Origin: Symbiobacteriaceae bacterium
GTDB taxonomy: Bacteria; Bacillota_E; Symbiobacteriia; Symbiobacteriales; Symbiobacteriaceae
Assembly (NCBI GenBank): GCA_027356675.1
Contig: DAHVXO010000267.1
Span: 1-27,012, forward strand
DNA length: 27,012 nt
Direction of reading: 5' to 3'
The position numbers were made by a program, and so were the translations under genes. The first letter of the stretch is position 1. Each line of letters begins with the position of its first letter. Shown here in pieces: positions 7,896-14,355 of the stretch. Below the pieces are notes generated by a model. It searched no databases, was not told where the DNA came from, and was given only the letters and a program-made list of their open reading frames with translations.

Positions 7896-8231
7896 CTAAT
7901 TGGCTTCGGTGATGGGTTCCACGTCGAGCAGGTCGACCAGGTTCAAACGGTTCGAAAGGCCGCGTGAGTCGACCAGCACGATTACAGCAGGATTCAACTC
8001 AAGAACGTACCCTGAGACCGCATGCCGCCGGCCCGCCCGGAAGTAGCGCACCATTACTGGGCGCCCATCACGCTGGGCTTCGGCCAGCGACAAGCCGATT
8101 GCCTCTCGCTGCTGCTCGTCAAGTTCCGGGACGGGCTCGATGTCCAGTGACTCCCTAAGCGCGTGGAGCCGTTCCTTGTGCTCCGGGAGCATTAGCGAGA
8201 CCCACTTGTTGGCCCGGTGCTGGTACGTCAC
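7896..8231 (-). CDS. YolD-like protein, 111 aa
   Basis: Matches the YolD-like family, small proteins encoded next to UvrX/DinB-type polymerases in Firmicutes and their phages. Visible features are HRANKWVSLMLPEHKERL near the N-terminus, a central helix, then the beta part VMVRYFRAGRRHAVSGYVLELN and a final strand LNLVDLLDVEPI. The GTG start overlaps the polymerase stop in a GTGA, so the two are translated together. Its biochemical role is unproven in general; by context it acts with the Y-family polymerase. The ParB-related gene follows on the same strand. Confidence 0.85.
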   Translation of the reverse strand: MTYQHRANKWVSLMLPEHKERLHALRESLDIEPVPELDEQQREAIGLSLAEAQRDGRPVMVRYFRAGRRHAVSGYVLELNPAVIVLVDSRGLSNRLNLVDLLDVEPITEAN

Positions 8232-9499
8232 GGCCTCAGTCCTCCAATGCGGGTGCCCGCGGCATGACCCCCGATTTTTCCGTCCTGGTCAGTGCGACCG
8301 GGCGCCAGGTTTCGCCCGCGAAGAACCGCCTGGTGCCCGAAACGGTCTCTGATCGTATCCATCGCTCTGGCCACCTTCAGTTGCCGTTCCTGATCGGAAA
8401 AGAGGCTGCTCTGGACCTGCTGTGCCGGCACCAGATTCGAGAGAGCGACGTAGAGCTGGCGGACTGCATTGCCTGGTCGGTCATGGCGGGCGAGCAGGTT
8501 CATGCAGGTGTTGTACACCTCCATCTGCAGGCACGTAGGGTGGGGGAGGCCCACGCTGTGGGAAAAGCCGCCCGCTTCCCAGCTTTGCTGGGAATAGCCG
8601 ACCGACAGGCTGACGGTCCGCCCCACAAGTCCATGCTGCCGGGCCCGCTCTGTGACTGCATCGCACAGCTCCAAGAGGACGGTGCCCACCTCGTCGCGAT
8701 CCCGATAGTCCCGCAGCAGCGTAATCCCTTTGGAGAAGGAACTGGGCGGTGCCTGATAAGTGTTGCGGGGGCGAGAATGGTCGACGCCCCACGCGTGATG
8801 GAACAGTTGATTGCCAATCACGCCGAATCGGCGCTCGAGCGTTGCAAGGGACGCGTGGGCGAGGTCCCCGAGGGTGTAAACCCCCATGGCCGCCAGCCGG
8901 CGAGACAGGGCCTCACCGATACCCCAGCAGTCTTTCGTTGGCACTTTCCAGAGCTTCACTGGGACATCTGCGTAGGTCCACGTCGCGACGCCCTGCTTCT
9001 TCCCCTCCACGTCGAGCGAAACCTTGGCGAGGAACATGTTCGGACCAATCCCGATGCCCGTCGGAAGCCCCAGCTCGCGCTCAATCCGCTGCTGGATATG
9101 GCCGGCCGTCTGCACAACATCGCCGAGTAACGGGGGCACCTCGACCCAAGCCTCATCCACGCTGTAGACGAGGATATCTTCGGGCGGCGCATAGTCGTGC
9201 AGGATTCGCGCCATCTGGGTGGAGACGCCCAGGTAATGGTCCATGCGGGCGCCGACAACCCAGATAGCCGGGTCATCCGGCACTTCGTAGAGGCGCGAGC
9301 CCGTCTTGATACCATGCTTGGCCTTCAAGGCAGGCGAGGCCGCCAGGACCACCGATCCCGGGCGTGCCACGTCGCTCACAACCGCCAGGAGACATGTGCG
9401 GGGATCCAAACCACGGGCAACAGCCTCTACCGAGGCGTAAAATGACCGGCCGTCGACACAGAGGATCGGCCAGTCAGGCTGCTTTGTGTAATCGATCAC
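8228..9499 (-). CDS. Y-family DNA polymerase (UvrX/DinB-like), 423 aa
   Basis: A translesion DNA polymerase. The palm residues are intact: D16 in LCVDGRSFYASVE, and D115/E116 in VYSVDEAWVEV. The family signature GIGIGPNMFLAKVSLDVEGKK and the helix-hairpin-helix region WGIGEALSRRLAAMGVYTLGDL follow. Near the C-terminus, residues 363-367 read QSSLF, a sliding-clamp-binding motif, and this window encodes its own clamp at 17027. GTG at 9499 was chosen because GGGAGG lies six bases upstream; earlier in-frame ATGs would lie close to the promoter -10. The promoter has a LexA box in its spacer, so it should be SOS-induced. It is first in an operon with the YolD and ParB-related genes. Confidence 0.92.
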   Translation of the reverse strand: MIDYTKQPDWPILCVDGRSFYASVEAVARGLDPRTCLLAVVSDVARPGSVVLAASPALKAKHGIKTGSRLYEVPDDPAIWVVGARMDHYLGVSTQMARILHDYAPPEDILVYSVDEAWVEVPPLLGDVVQTAGHIQQRIERELGLPTGIGIGPNMFLAKVSLDVEGKKQGVATWTYADVPVKLWKVPTKDCWGIGEALSRRLAAMGVYTLGDLAHASLATLERRFGVIGNQLFHHAWGVDHSRPRNTYQAPPSSFSKGITLLRDYRDRDEVGTVLLELCDAVTERARQHGLVGRTVSLSVGYSQQSWEAGGFSHSVGLPHPTCLQMEVYNTCMNLLARHDRPGNAVRQLYVALSNLVPAQQVQSSLFSDQERQLKVARAMDTIRDRFGHQAVLRGRNLAPGRTDQDGKIGGHAAGTRIGGLRP

Positions 9500-9542
9500 G
9501 GGTGGCCTCCCTTCCGGCACCGTGCGCCGTGCGATGGAGGTC

Positions 9543-9571
9543 ATTGTACTACGAACGTCCGTTCGACACAA
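9543..9571 (-). promoter_or_regulatory. SOS promoter of the polymerase operon
   Basis: On the minus strand TTGTGT (plus 9566-9571), a 17-base spacer and TACAAT (plus 9543-9548) form a good sigma-A promoter. Transcription would start near 9536, about 37 bases before the GTG of the polymerase gene. The LexA box fills most of the spacer. Confidence 0.85.
9552..9565. promoter_or_regulatory. LexA (DinR) operator
   Basis: CGAACGTCCGTTCG is a perfect palindrome. It carries the CGAAC-N4-GTTCG core recognised by LexA in Bacillus and Clostridium. It lies between the -35 and -10 of the polymerase promoter, where bound LexA would block RNA polymerase. Confidence 0.9.
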
Positions 9572-9634
9572 GAGCAGTGAATTTGGGGATCAGTTCCAGC
9601 GCAAGCGGTTCTACCCAAACATAACGGGTCCCGG

Positions 9635-9662
9635 CCACCTGTCTCCAAATGGAGACAGGTGG
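9635..9662. promoter_or_regulatory. 28-bp perfect palindrome between divergent operons
   Basis: The arm CCACCTGTCTCC (9635-9646) and its exact reverse complement (9651-9662) flank AAAT. No T-run follows on either strand, so a terminator is unlikely. It lies between the SOS operon and the TPR gene. It could be an operator or a centromere-like site; the sequence alone does not decide. Confidence 0.6.
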
Positions 9663-9700
9663 TATCTGCGCCGGGGCCCCAACGTCGCCGCACTCAGATT

Positions 9701-9736
9701 GTCGTTATTAACGACTTTTCGTGATAGAATGATATT
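9701..9736 (+). promoter_or_regulatory. Candidate promoter and operator of the TPR gene
   Basis: The palindrome GTCGTTATTAACGAC (9701-9715; seven-base arms around one base) overlaps a possible -35 TTAACG (9708-9713). A possible -10 GATATT (9731-9736) follows 17 bases later. Each hexamer matches consensus at about four positions. A repressor bound at the palindrome would block this promoter. Confidence 0.5.
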
Positions 9737-9756
9737 GTGGGGGACTCGTTCGATAC

Positions 9757-10500
9757 GTGGTGGTTCACGTGACCTTTGACGAGCTGCAGGCGAATGTGTT
9801 CGAGGGCTATCGACGCGGCGAACTGGACCGGTGCTTTAGGTTGCTGGATACCTTTCTATTGGCGGCGGAGGGGGAGGATCGCGGTAAGGCCCTGTCGCTG
9901 AAAGCTGCGGTGATCGCTGAGACGGACGAATCCAGGACCGACGAGGGGCTCGATCTGATTGAGGAGGCTCTGGTGCATCTGGCGCGGGCGCCCGGGCGCC
10001 GGCTCCTGGCCGTGGTGAATGCATTGGCCCTCTGCCACACCAGCGACGCGAGGCACCGGGCAGACCACTTTGCTGATCTCGGGTTTCAGCTGCTGAGCAC
10101 CCACCCTGATGATCCAGAGATCGTGACCAACCGCTTCCGGCTCTATATGAACCTCGGGCAGCATGCCAAAGACCATGGCGCCCCGGTTCTGGCGTTCTGG
10201 TACTACAGCCGGGCAATTGAGGATCTGATGCGAACGGAGGCGGTGGATGGGCGTGATCCTGGGTGCTTTCTGTTCTGGTGTTACGTGCACCTGGCAAGCG
10301 TCTGCATCACGTTGGATCGGGCCTCTGAGGCCTGGGACTCCGTAGACAAGGCTGAACTGTATGTAACCGATGACTCCCTGCGGGAACGCTGGGTGGCGAT
10401 CCGTGAAGAGGTCCGAAGGGCAACCGTGTCAACGGTGTGGGCGATGGAGTCGGAAGGCTCGGAAGAGGAGCCAGCAGAACCGCAACCTGAACCAATGTAG
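9757..10500 (+). CDS. TPR-repeat protein, Rap/RRNPP-like, 247 aa
   Basis: An almost wholly helical protein with repeating helix pairs typical of tetratricopeptide repeats: ANVFEGYRRGELDRCFRLLD, ALSLKAAVIAETDE, GLDLIEEALVHLARAPGRR, YMNLGQHAKDHG, AFWYYSRAIEDLMRT, HLASVCITLDRASEAWDSVDKAE. The tail is acidic and Pro/Glu-rich. No N-terminal helix-turn-helix is visible, so it would resemble Rap proteins more than AimR, PlcR or Rgg. GTG 9757 is weakly supported; GTG 9769 is also in frame. Thirteen bases after the stop lies a tiny gene for an exported peptide, the arrangement expected of a peptide-receptor pair. The receptor role is inference; the TPR fold is well supported. Confidence 0.7.
   Translation: MVVHVTFDELQANVFEGYRRGELDRCFRLLDTFLLAAEGEDRGKALSLKAAVIAETDESRTDEGLDLIEEALVHLARAPGRRLLAVVNALALCHTSDARHRADHFADLGFQLLSTHPDDPEIVTNRFRLYMNLGQHAKDHGAPVLAFWYYSRAIEDLMRTEAVDGRDPGCFLFWCYVHLASVCITLDRASEAWDSVDKAELYVTDDSLRERWVAIREEVRRATVSTVWAMESEGSEEEPAEPQPEPM
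9759..9775. repeat. parS-like 17-bp repeat, copy 1
   Basis: GGTGGTTCACGTGACCT occurs here, over the TPR gene start, and again at 22485-22501 in a different reading frame. The core TTCACGTGA is shared with the chromosomal parS site that ParB binds, and most of the 12-base centre is palindromic. This is a candidate binding site for the element's ParB-related protein, not a proven one. Confidence 0.45.
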
Positions 10501-10512
10501 TGGGAGGCATGG

Positions 10513-10674
10513 ATGATGGGCCGAGCTTTGCGAATCCTGATGACCGCCCTAGCGCTACTAGCAACCACAACGGCTGCGGCGGTTCCACGGGCAAGTGCCT
10601 GCACGAACGGTGGGTCTGCCACAGAACTGCCCTGTTCAGCCGCTGCTGTGGTTGCGCCGGCGGGGAACCCGTAG
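10513..10674 (+). CDS. Small exported peptide precursor, 53 aa (Phr-like candidate)
   Basis: The frame reads MMGRALRILMTALALLATTT followed by AAAVPRASAC and ends AVVAPAGNP. This is a textbook short signal peptide (basic start, hydrophobic core, ASA before the cut), releasing a chain of about 24 residues with two cysteines. GGGAGG lies five bases before the first ATG and eight before the second (10516). It sits 13 bases after the TPR gene. Phr and AimP signalling peptides are encoded in this way behind their TPR receptors. Whether the end of this chain is processed to a signal is unknown. It could instead be a bacteriocin-like or unrelated small exported protein. Confidence 0.6.
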   Translation: MMGRALRILMTALALLATTTAAAVPRASACTNGGSATELPCSAAAVVAPAGNP

Positions 10675-10796
10675 GCGACGGGTCAGGGGCCAGGATCCAC
10701 CGCCCAACCGTGTACTGCGGACCACAGGGAACCGGCCCGCTACAAGGTGTTGGCCGTCGCGGCAGCGAATTGACTGCCAGAACGCTAGTCGAAGAG

Positions 10797-10949
10797 GTGG
10801 ATGTCATCGAGGTCATAACGATTGTGGCCGTTCTGGCGGTACTCGGCCTCTGGTGGCAGAACCGGCAGCTCGCTCAGCTGATCGAACTGATGAAGGCCAG
10901 CCAGCCCCGGCCGAAAGAGCAGCAGGAGTCTGAATCTCCAGCGACGTAG
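10797..10949 (+). CDS. Possible small single-pass membrane protein, 50 aa
   Basis: Starting at GTG 10797 the frame encodes VIEVITIVAVLAVLGLWW, a convincing membrane segment, then an amphipathic helix (NRQLAQLIELMKASQ) and a polar tail rich in Pro, Lys and Glu. There is no clear ribosome-binding site, and a TTG at 10770 is also possible. The same frame is open back to 10500, but that part is Cys/Gly/Arg-rich and overlaps the better-supported exported peptide, so I do not include it. Low confidence. Confidence 0.4.
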   Translation: MDVIEVITIVAVLAVLGLWWQNRQLAQLIELMKASQPRPKEQQESESPAT

Positions 10950-11088
10950 GAAGTCTCAGGCACACCTGTGTGAGGGGCTCTCTTAAACAGACTGGACCCC
11001 CCCGGCTGCGGGCCCAACGACAATCGTCCAGAATCCGCCGCGATCGGGCTACGAATCTTGGTGCCTTTCGGGAGTCGTTAATAGTGAC

Positions 11089-11128
11089 GGCGTCGGCCCG
11101 CCGCCCCGCGGATGGCCGACGCCTTTTT
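11089..11128 (+). terminator. Strong intrinsic terminator
   Basis: GGCGTCGGCC (11089-11098) pairs perfectly with GGCCGACGCC (11114-11123), followed by TTTTT. It should end the plus-strand transcript that begins with the TPR gene. About 140 bases separate it from the last small coding frame. Confidence 0.88.
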
Positions 11129-11260
11129 CTGTGTACGAAGTCGCTCACCAATGACCCGCAGTACCCTTTGGCTCTGGCGGATCCGGCACACCTCGCCGTG
11201 AAAAGTGCCGGCGTCATAGCGCCTCTCGTTCCTACGGCCCGCCCCGAACCGAAACAAAGT

Positions 11261-11283
11261 GAGGCCGCCGTACCGGCGGCCTC
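11261..11283 (-). terminator. Terminator of the DUF2325 operon
   Basis: A stem of about ten GC-rich pairs (GAGGCCGCC with GGCGGCCTC) lies five bases past the stop of the minus-strand gene at 11288. On that strand it is followed by ACTTTGTTT, an interrupted U-tract. Confidence 0.8.
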
Positions 11284-11287
11284 GTGT

Positions 11288-12019
11288 TCATGCGACGGCT
11301 TCGATGTACAGATCATCCAGCAGGACCCCCCGGTCACTGAACCGCAGAGCCGATCGCCTCTCCGTCAGGGGCTCGTACTCGCCCTCGTACAGGTGGATGG
11401 AGTAGCTTTCGCCGTCTTTTCGGAACTCATAGATGCTTGCCGTCCCGGTGTAGCAGACCTCAAAAGCCTGTCCTGCCTGAATCAGTGGTGGGCCGCCTTC
11501 GCTGGGGGGCGTGTTGGAAGTGCCAAATCCGTAACGAAAGTTCTCACCAGGTGCGCAGATCGGCTCGGCGACCCAAAGGTCACGGGCCATCCGAATCCGC
11601 CGGATCAGGACCTCAATCACGCGCTCCAAAGCATCCACTCCTCGTCTTTGGTTCTCGAAGACAGGGCTGACACGGCCGGCCAGCAGTGAGCGCCAGTTCT
11701 CGAGAGCTCCGGTGAACTGTGCGTCCCCCCAGATTCGCACCAGCTGCTCCTTGCTCAAGTCCACATGGGCAACCAGGCCGTTCTTGCGATCATAGAGGTA
11801 GATGACCTGGGCGTAAAACCGCTCAAGCACCGGCTCCTGGCGATAACTCAAAGGTGATTCCCGCCAGACGTCTTGATGGCCAAGACGAAACCCCTTGACC
11901 CGTGCCTCGGCGTTCAGGGCGCCCAGATCAGCGACGAAGGCCTCGGCGGCAGTAGGGATTTCCTCCCGCAGCCGTTTTCGATCAGCAGCCATAACCCCAT
12001 CAACAAAGTGAACACCCAT
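11288..12019 (-). CDS. Hypothetical protein, 243 aa
   Basis: I do not recognise it. The ATG has a very good ribosome site (ACGGAGGA, seven bases before). The N-terminal third is helical and charged (AADRKRLREEI, AEAFVADLGALNAEARVKGFRLG). The middle is helical too (LERVIEVLIRRIRMARDLWVAEPI). The last third is strand-rich (GQAFEVCYTGTASIYEFRKDGESYSIHLYEGEYEPL). It has no signal peptide or membrane segment. It lies downstream of the DUF2325 gene on the same strand, 224 bases away, and probably shares its transcript before the terminator at 11261-11283. Function unknown. Confidence 0.75.
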   Translation of the reverse strand: MGVHFVDGVMAADRKRLREEIPTAAEAFVADLGALNAEARVKGFRLGHQDVWRESPLSYRQEPVLERFYAQVIYLYDRKNGLVAHVDLSKEQLVRIWGDAQFTGALENWRSLLAGRVSPVFENQRRGVDALERVIEVLIRRIRMARDLWVAEPICAPGENFRYGFGTSNTPPSEGGPPLIQAGQAFEVCYTGTASIYEFRKDGESYSIHLYEGEYEPLTERRSALRFSDRGVLLDDLYIEAVA

Positions 12020-12243
12020 CGGTAATCCTCCGTTTCGCTGCCTATGGTGGACTCCTCGGCGCTCTTGGGCGCTTGACGAGAGGTGGGGAGGCTCTCTCCC
12101 GGTTGGTTACGACAGCCGTCGTAGGGTGCCAATTCCCTGCAAACACCGCCGATCGACTCCTTCCTGCTGGTCTTCAGCTGAAGCCGGGCACGATTCCGCT
12201 ACCTTACGGGCGCCTGATCCTGAGGGGATACAGGCCTCGATGT

Positions 12244-13464
12244 TCAGGCGGCACGCTGCTGCGTCACCTGCTCCAGGGCCCGGCGGAAGGTGCCCATGCC
12301 CGAATGGTTGACGTAAACCATCTGTGCCTTGAGTCCGGCACGGATCATCTGATCGATGGCGGAGCAGGCCTTCCAGTAGGCCGTGTGGCTCATAAATGCC
12401 CGGATTATGAGATAGACATCCGCCTGTGCGAGGCCGTCGATGCGTCCCTCTTCGTCACAGCCCTTGTAGTGTTTCGGCTCCCCGCCCCAAGCCCTTACGA
12501 GAGCCTCCGTCGCATCCGCCATCGGGTCTCCGCCGATGATCGCAACCCGCTTGCCGGCCAGGGGCGCCCGACCGGACCGCAGCTCGCTGAGCGCTGCCTG
12601 CAAGGTACTTACCAGGTCCGCCCAGGCTGCCTGTTGGAGCACGTACTGCCGGCGCTCTGCATCGAAGTTCTCCTGCAGGGCTCGGATATGCTCTTCCTTG
12701 TCCCGAACGGCGGTCTCCAGGGTGGCCACCTTGCCCTCCAGCTGGGTGACGTGGGTATTGAGATCACGCAGGTGCGTGGTAGCCTTCTGGTGCTTCTCTG
12801 CCGCTGCCTGCGACGCATACGAGAGGGTTTCGACCTTCGAGTTGAGCGTCTTGATCTGCTCATCGGCCGTGTAGGCGGAGAGCGCTTCGGTAAGGGCCTG
12901 CCGGGTGAGACAACCCCACAGAATCGGCCCAACTTCACGGCGCATGGCTTCCATCGTGCGATCCCATTGTTCGTGACCGTATATCTCCCGGGCCACACCG
13001 CCTGCCTCCTGGTTCGGGCTGGTGGCGGCCGCATAGGCAATCCGCTCCCAGTACATGCCCTTCTGACCAAGAGCCTTGGCAACCTCGCTCTGATTGAGCT
13101 CACCCCGGTGGAGCGACGGCACCCCCCAGTACTGCTGCATGAGCTGGTGGAGCGTCGAGCGGACCCGTGCGACATGCCAGTGATTCCGGAGCCAACTCCA
13201 CAGTCGCTCCGCGTCCTTCTTAGCTTTGGCCGGCACCATCAGAACCTGGCTGAGGCGCTCCCGAACGAACGGAGGAATGGAGCCAATCTCGCGGTCGACC
13301 ATCACGAGCAGGAGCATCTCCGAGTCCGATAGGTCCGTCTCGGGGATGGCTACACCGTAGCGGGCTGCGATCCCCTCGACTTGGGTCTTCCAGTCATCGC
13401 CCTCCAGGTTGTCCGAGCCGGTAAAGTGGAACGAAAGGAAGTGCTGGCCATGCTCGTTCTGCAT
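12244..13464 (-). CDS. Coiled-coil protein with C-terminal DUF2325 domain, 406 aa
   Basis: Residues about 304-400 match DUF2325: GKRVAIIGGDPMADATEALVR, GGEPKHYKGC, LAQADVYLIIRAFMSH, then MVYVNHSGMGTFRRAL. This is a Rossmann-like fold, common in Firmicutes, with no assigned activity. Residues about 200-296 form a long coiled coil (LNSKVETLSY through LQENFDAERRQY). The N-terminal 190 residues are helical and unfamiliar (MLLLVMVDREIGSIPPFVRERL, WGCLTRQALTEAL). The layout suggests a dimeric sensor or scaffold. The start has AAAGGAGG nine bases upstream. The promoter region contains an AT-rich inverted repeat that may be an operator. Confidence 0.8.
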   Translation of the reverse strand: MQNEHGQHFLSFHFTGSDNLEGDDWKTQVEGIAARYGVAIPETDLSDSEMLLLVMVDREIGSIPPFVRERLSQVLMVPAKAKKDAERLWSWLRNHWHVARVRSTLHQLMQQYWGVPSLHRGELNQSEVAKALGQKGMYWERIAYAAATSPNQEAGGVAREIYGHEQWDRTMEAMRREVGPILWGCLTRQALTEALSAYTADEQIKTLNSKVETLSYASQAAAEKHQKATTHLRDLNTHVTQLEGKVATLETAVRDKEEHIRALQENFDAERRQYVLQQAAWADLVSTLQAALSELRSGRAPLAGKRVAIIGGDPMADATEALVRAWGGEPKHYKGCDEEGRIDGLAQADVYLIIRAFMSHTAYWKACSAIDQMIRAGLKAQMVYVNHSGMGTFRRALEQVTQQRAA

Positions 13465-13501
13465 CGGTGTGATCCTCCTTTGAAATGCGTCCTACACCCA
13501 T

Positions 13502-13525
13502 ATTGTATCATGTCAATCATACAAT
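13502..13525. promoter_or_regulatory. Inverted repeat over the DUF2325 promoter
   Basis: ATTGTAT (13502-13508) and ATACAAT (13519-13525) flank ten bases. On the minus strand a possible -10 TACAAT falls inside one arm, with a weak -35 TTGCCA 19 bases upstream. The position fits an operator for autoregulation or for one of the element's helix-turn-helix proteins. Confidence 0.5.
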
Positions 13526-13570
13526 TTGGCAAGGGGTGATTGTGATATGAGCATCTTTTTTTCATTACGA

Positions 13571-13600
13571 TTGACACAACAGTTTTGGGCGGGATAGACT
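13571..13600 (+). promoter_or_regulatory. Promoter of the structured RNA
   Basis: A perfect -35 TTGACA (13571-13576), an 18-base spacer and TAGACT (13595-13600) as -10. An AT-rich stretch containing a T-run lies just upstream and could serve as an UP element. Transcription should begin at about 13605-13608. Confidence 0.75.
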
Positions 13601-13778
13601 AGAGACAGTGGCATCTGGCTGCGCTTGCAGTTGTAGTCCGCCACTACATCCTGGCTGTCACCTGGCAGCTACGGTTCCGCTGAGTTCAGCGGCAAGGTAC
13701 GGTTATTCGCTGACCGGAGGCAGTCTCTGGGCGTGAAATGCGAAGGCGTAAGTCTTAGACTTGCGCCTTCTTTATTTT
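13601..13778 (+). ncRNA. Candidate structured RNA or attenuator leader, about 170 nt
   Basis: Between its own promoter and terminator this stretch has no good coding frame, but it has dense potential pairing. AGTGGC (13607-13612) pairs with GCCACT (13640-13645) and encloses CTGC-GCTT-GCAG (13619-13630). TGGCTG (13652-13657) pairs with CAGCTA (13666-13671). CCGCTG (13677-13682) pairs with CAGCGG (13687-13692). CGGT (13700-13703) pairs with ACCG (13713-13716). AGAGAC (13601-13606) could pair with GTCTCT (13723-13728) to close a multi-branch junction, although the 5' arm lies at the edge of the expected start. I do not recognise a known riboswitch or 6S RNA. It may be a free small RNA, or a terminator-controlled leader for the genes from 14003. 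Confidence 0.6.
13742..13778 (+). terminator. Intrinsic terminator of the structured RNA
   Basis: A 13-bp stem (GAAGGCGTAAGTC at 13742-13754 with GACTTGCGCCTTC at 13758-13770, one wobble pair) has a TTA loop and is followed by TTTATTTT. It is one of the strongest terminators in the window. Confidence 0.88.
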
Positions 13779-14002
13779 CCACCCAGCCCTGCAGGTCGAC
13801 GGAGGAGGATCGCCAGACAGGCGCCCGTTACACCAAACTGGCCTCGCCAGAAAGAAAGGAGTTGTTTCCTCTGCGGAAGTCCAACGTCCTACGGCTTCCC
13901 CGGCTATCCAGTCGATCAAGGGAGCCCCTGGCCCCAGGTCTCTGCAGATCGTGCGTGAGCTGGTCGAACCGCTCCCGCGGGCATCTTTCGTCCAGCGGGT
14001 CG
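13779..14002. other. Gap with a leader hairpin and ribosome site but no clear gene
   Basis: CTGGC-CTC-GCCAG (13838-13850) is followed by AAAGGAG (13855-13861), the same hairpin-plus-site arrangement that precedes dnaN. No ATG, GTG or TTG follows at proper spacing. All three plus frames are open for a while. The one reading IVRELVEPLPRASFVQRV (ending at about 14061) looks the most protein-like but has no good start. A non-standard start, a frameshift or a decayed gene are all possible. Confidence 0.4.
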
Positions 14003-14287
14003 GTGCAACCCACCGGCAAGCGTACGAAGGATTTTTCCGTCACCTTCACCGTGGTTGAGGTGGAGACTACCATGCGCTCCTCCAAGCTGAGGGGGCATGT
14101 CGGTCACAAATACCTCATCAGCAAGGGATCGGTCGATGGGCGTTCGAGCCGCCTCCTGGCGTTTGGCAATCGCATGCCAGACATCAAGAGGCTACGGCCC
14201 GGTCAGACGATCCGCGTGCGGGTGGAGAAGGTGCAGGACGACGTTTTCAAGCTGACGGGACCCATCCTGATTCAGCGAGCGGCCTGA
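14003..14287 (+). CDS. Hypothetical beta-rich protein, about 71-94 aa
   Basis: The convincing part reads FSVTFTVVEVETTMRSSKLRGH, then KYLISKG, RSSRLLAFGNRMPDIKRL, GQTIRVRVEKVQDDVFKL and ends LIQRAA. It is an all-beta, basic pattern that could be a small OB or SH3-like fold. Two starts are plausible: GTG 14003, which keeps the first strands, or ATG 14071 with GGTGGAG upstream, which would cut them off. The frame is open further upstream into the terminator, but there the sequence is Ser/Arg-rich and unlike a real protein. It lies about 70 bases before the TOPRIM primase-like gene. A nucleic-acid-binding role is a guess. Confidence 0.5.
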   Translation: MQPTGKRTKDFSVTFTVVEVETTMRSSKLRGHVGHKYLISKGSVDGRSSRLLAFGNRMPDIKRLRPGQTIRVRVEKVQDDVFKLTGPILIQRAA

Positions 14288-14294
14288 CACCGCC

Positions 14295-14325
14295 GGCCGG
14301 GCGCCGCCCCGCGGCGCCCCCGGCC
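14295..14325 (+). promoter_or_regulatory. GC-rich hairpin before the primase-like gene
   Basis: GGGCGCCGC (14299-14307) pairs perfectly with GCGGCGCCC (14311-14319) around CCC. Outer GGCC/GGCC pairs extend the stem to 14295-14325. It ends about 15 bases before the ribosome site AGGAGGAG (14341-14348). No T-run follows, so it is probably a leader element. Confidence 0.55.
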
Positions 14326-14355
14326 CAACACCCGATGCTGAGGAGGAGAAGCGTC

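Larger units (their letters stand above)
10950..11287. other. Intergenic region with two facing terminators
   Basis: No convincing gene. The stretch holds a plus-strand terminator (11089-11128), a short inverted repeat CCGGCAC/GTGCCGG (11183-11189 and 11205-11211), and a minus-strand terminator (11261-11283). It separates the convergent TPR and DUF2325 transcription units. Confidence 0.7.

Noticed and set aside
8264..9130. Long plus-strand open frame (288 codons) opposite the Y-family polymerase
   Set aside because: It is the antisense shadow of a clearly real gene with intact catalytic motifs, has no ribosome site and reads as Arg/Pro/His-rich noise.
10500..10796. Upstream part of the frame that ends at 10949
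   Set aside because: It overlaps the exported-peptide gene, which has a better ribosome site and signal peptide. This part is Cys/Gly/Arg-rich. Only the C-terminal membrane segment is kept as a low-confidence gene.
12073..13332. Long plus-strand open frame (419 codons) opposite the DUF2325 gene
   Set aside because: GC-rich codons leave the opposite strand open by chance. The minus-strand gene has a recognised domain and a strong ribosome site.
13601..13778. 6S RNA, T-box or a known riboswitch for the structured RNA
   Set aside because: It is not a long rod with a central bubble, lacks a T-box sequence and specifier loop, and matches no riboswitch core I can recall. A covariance search would be needed to be certain.
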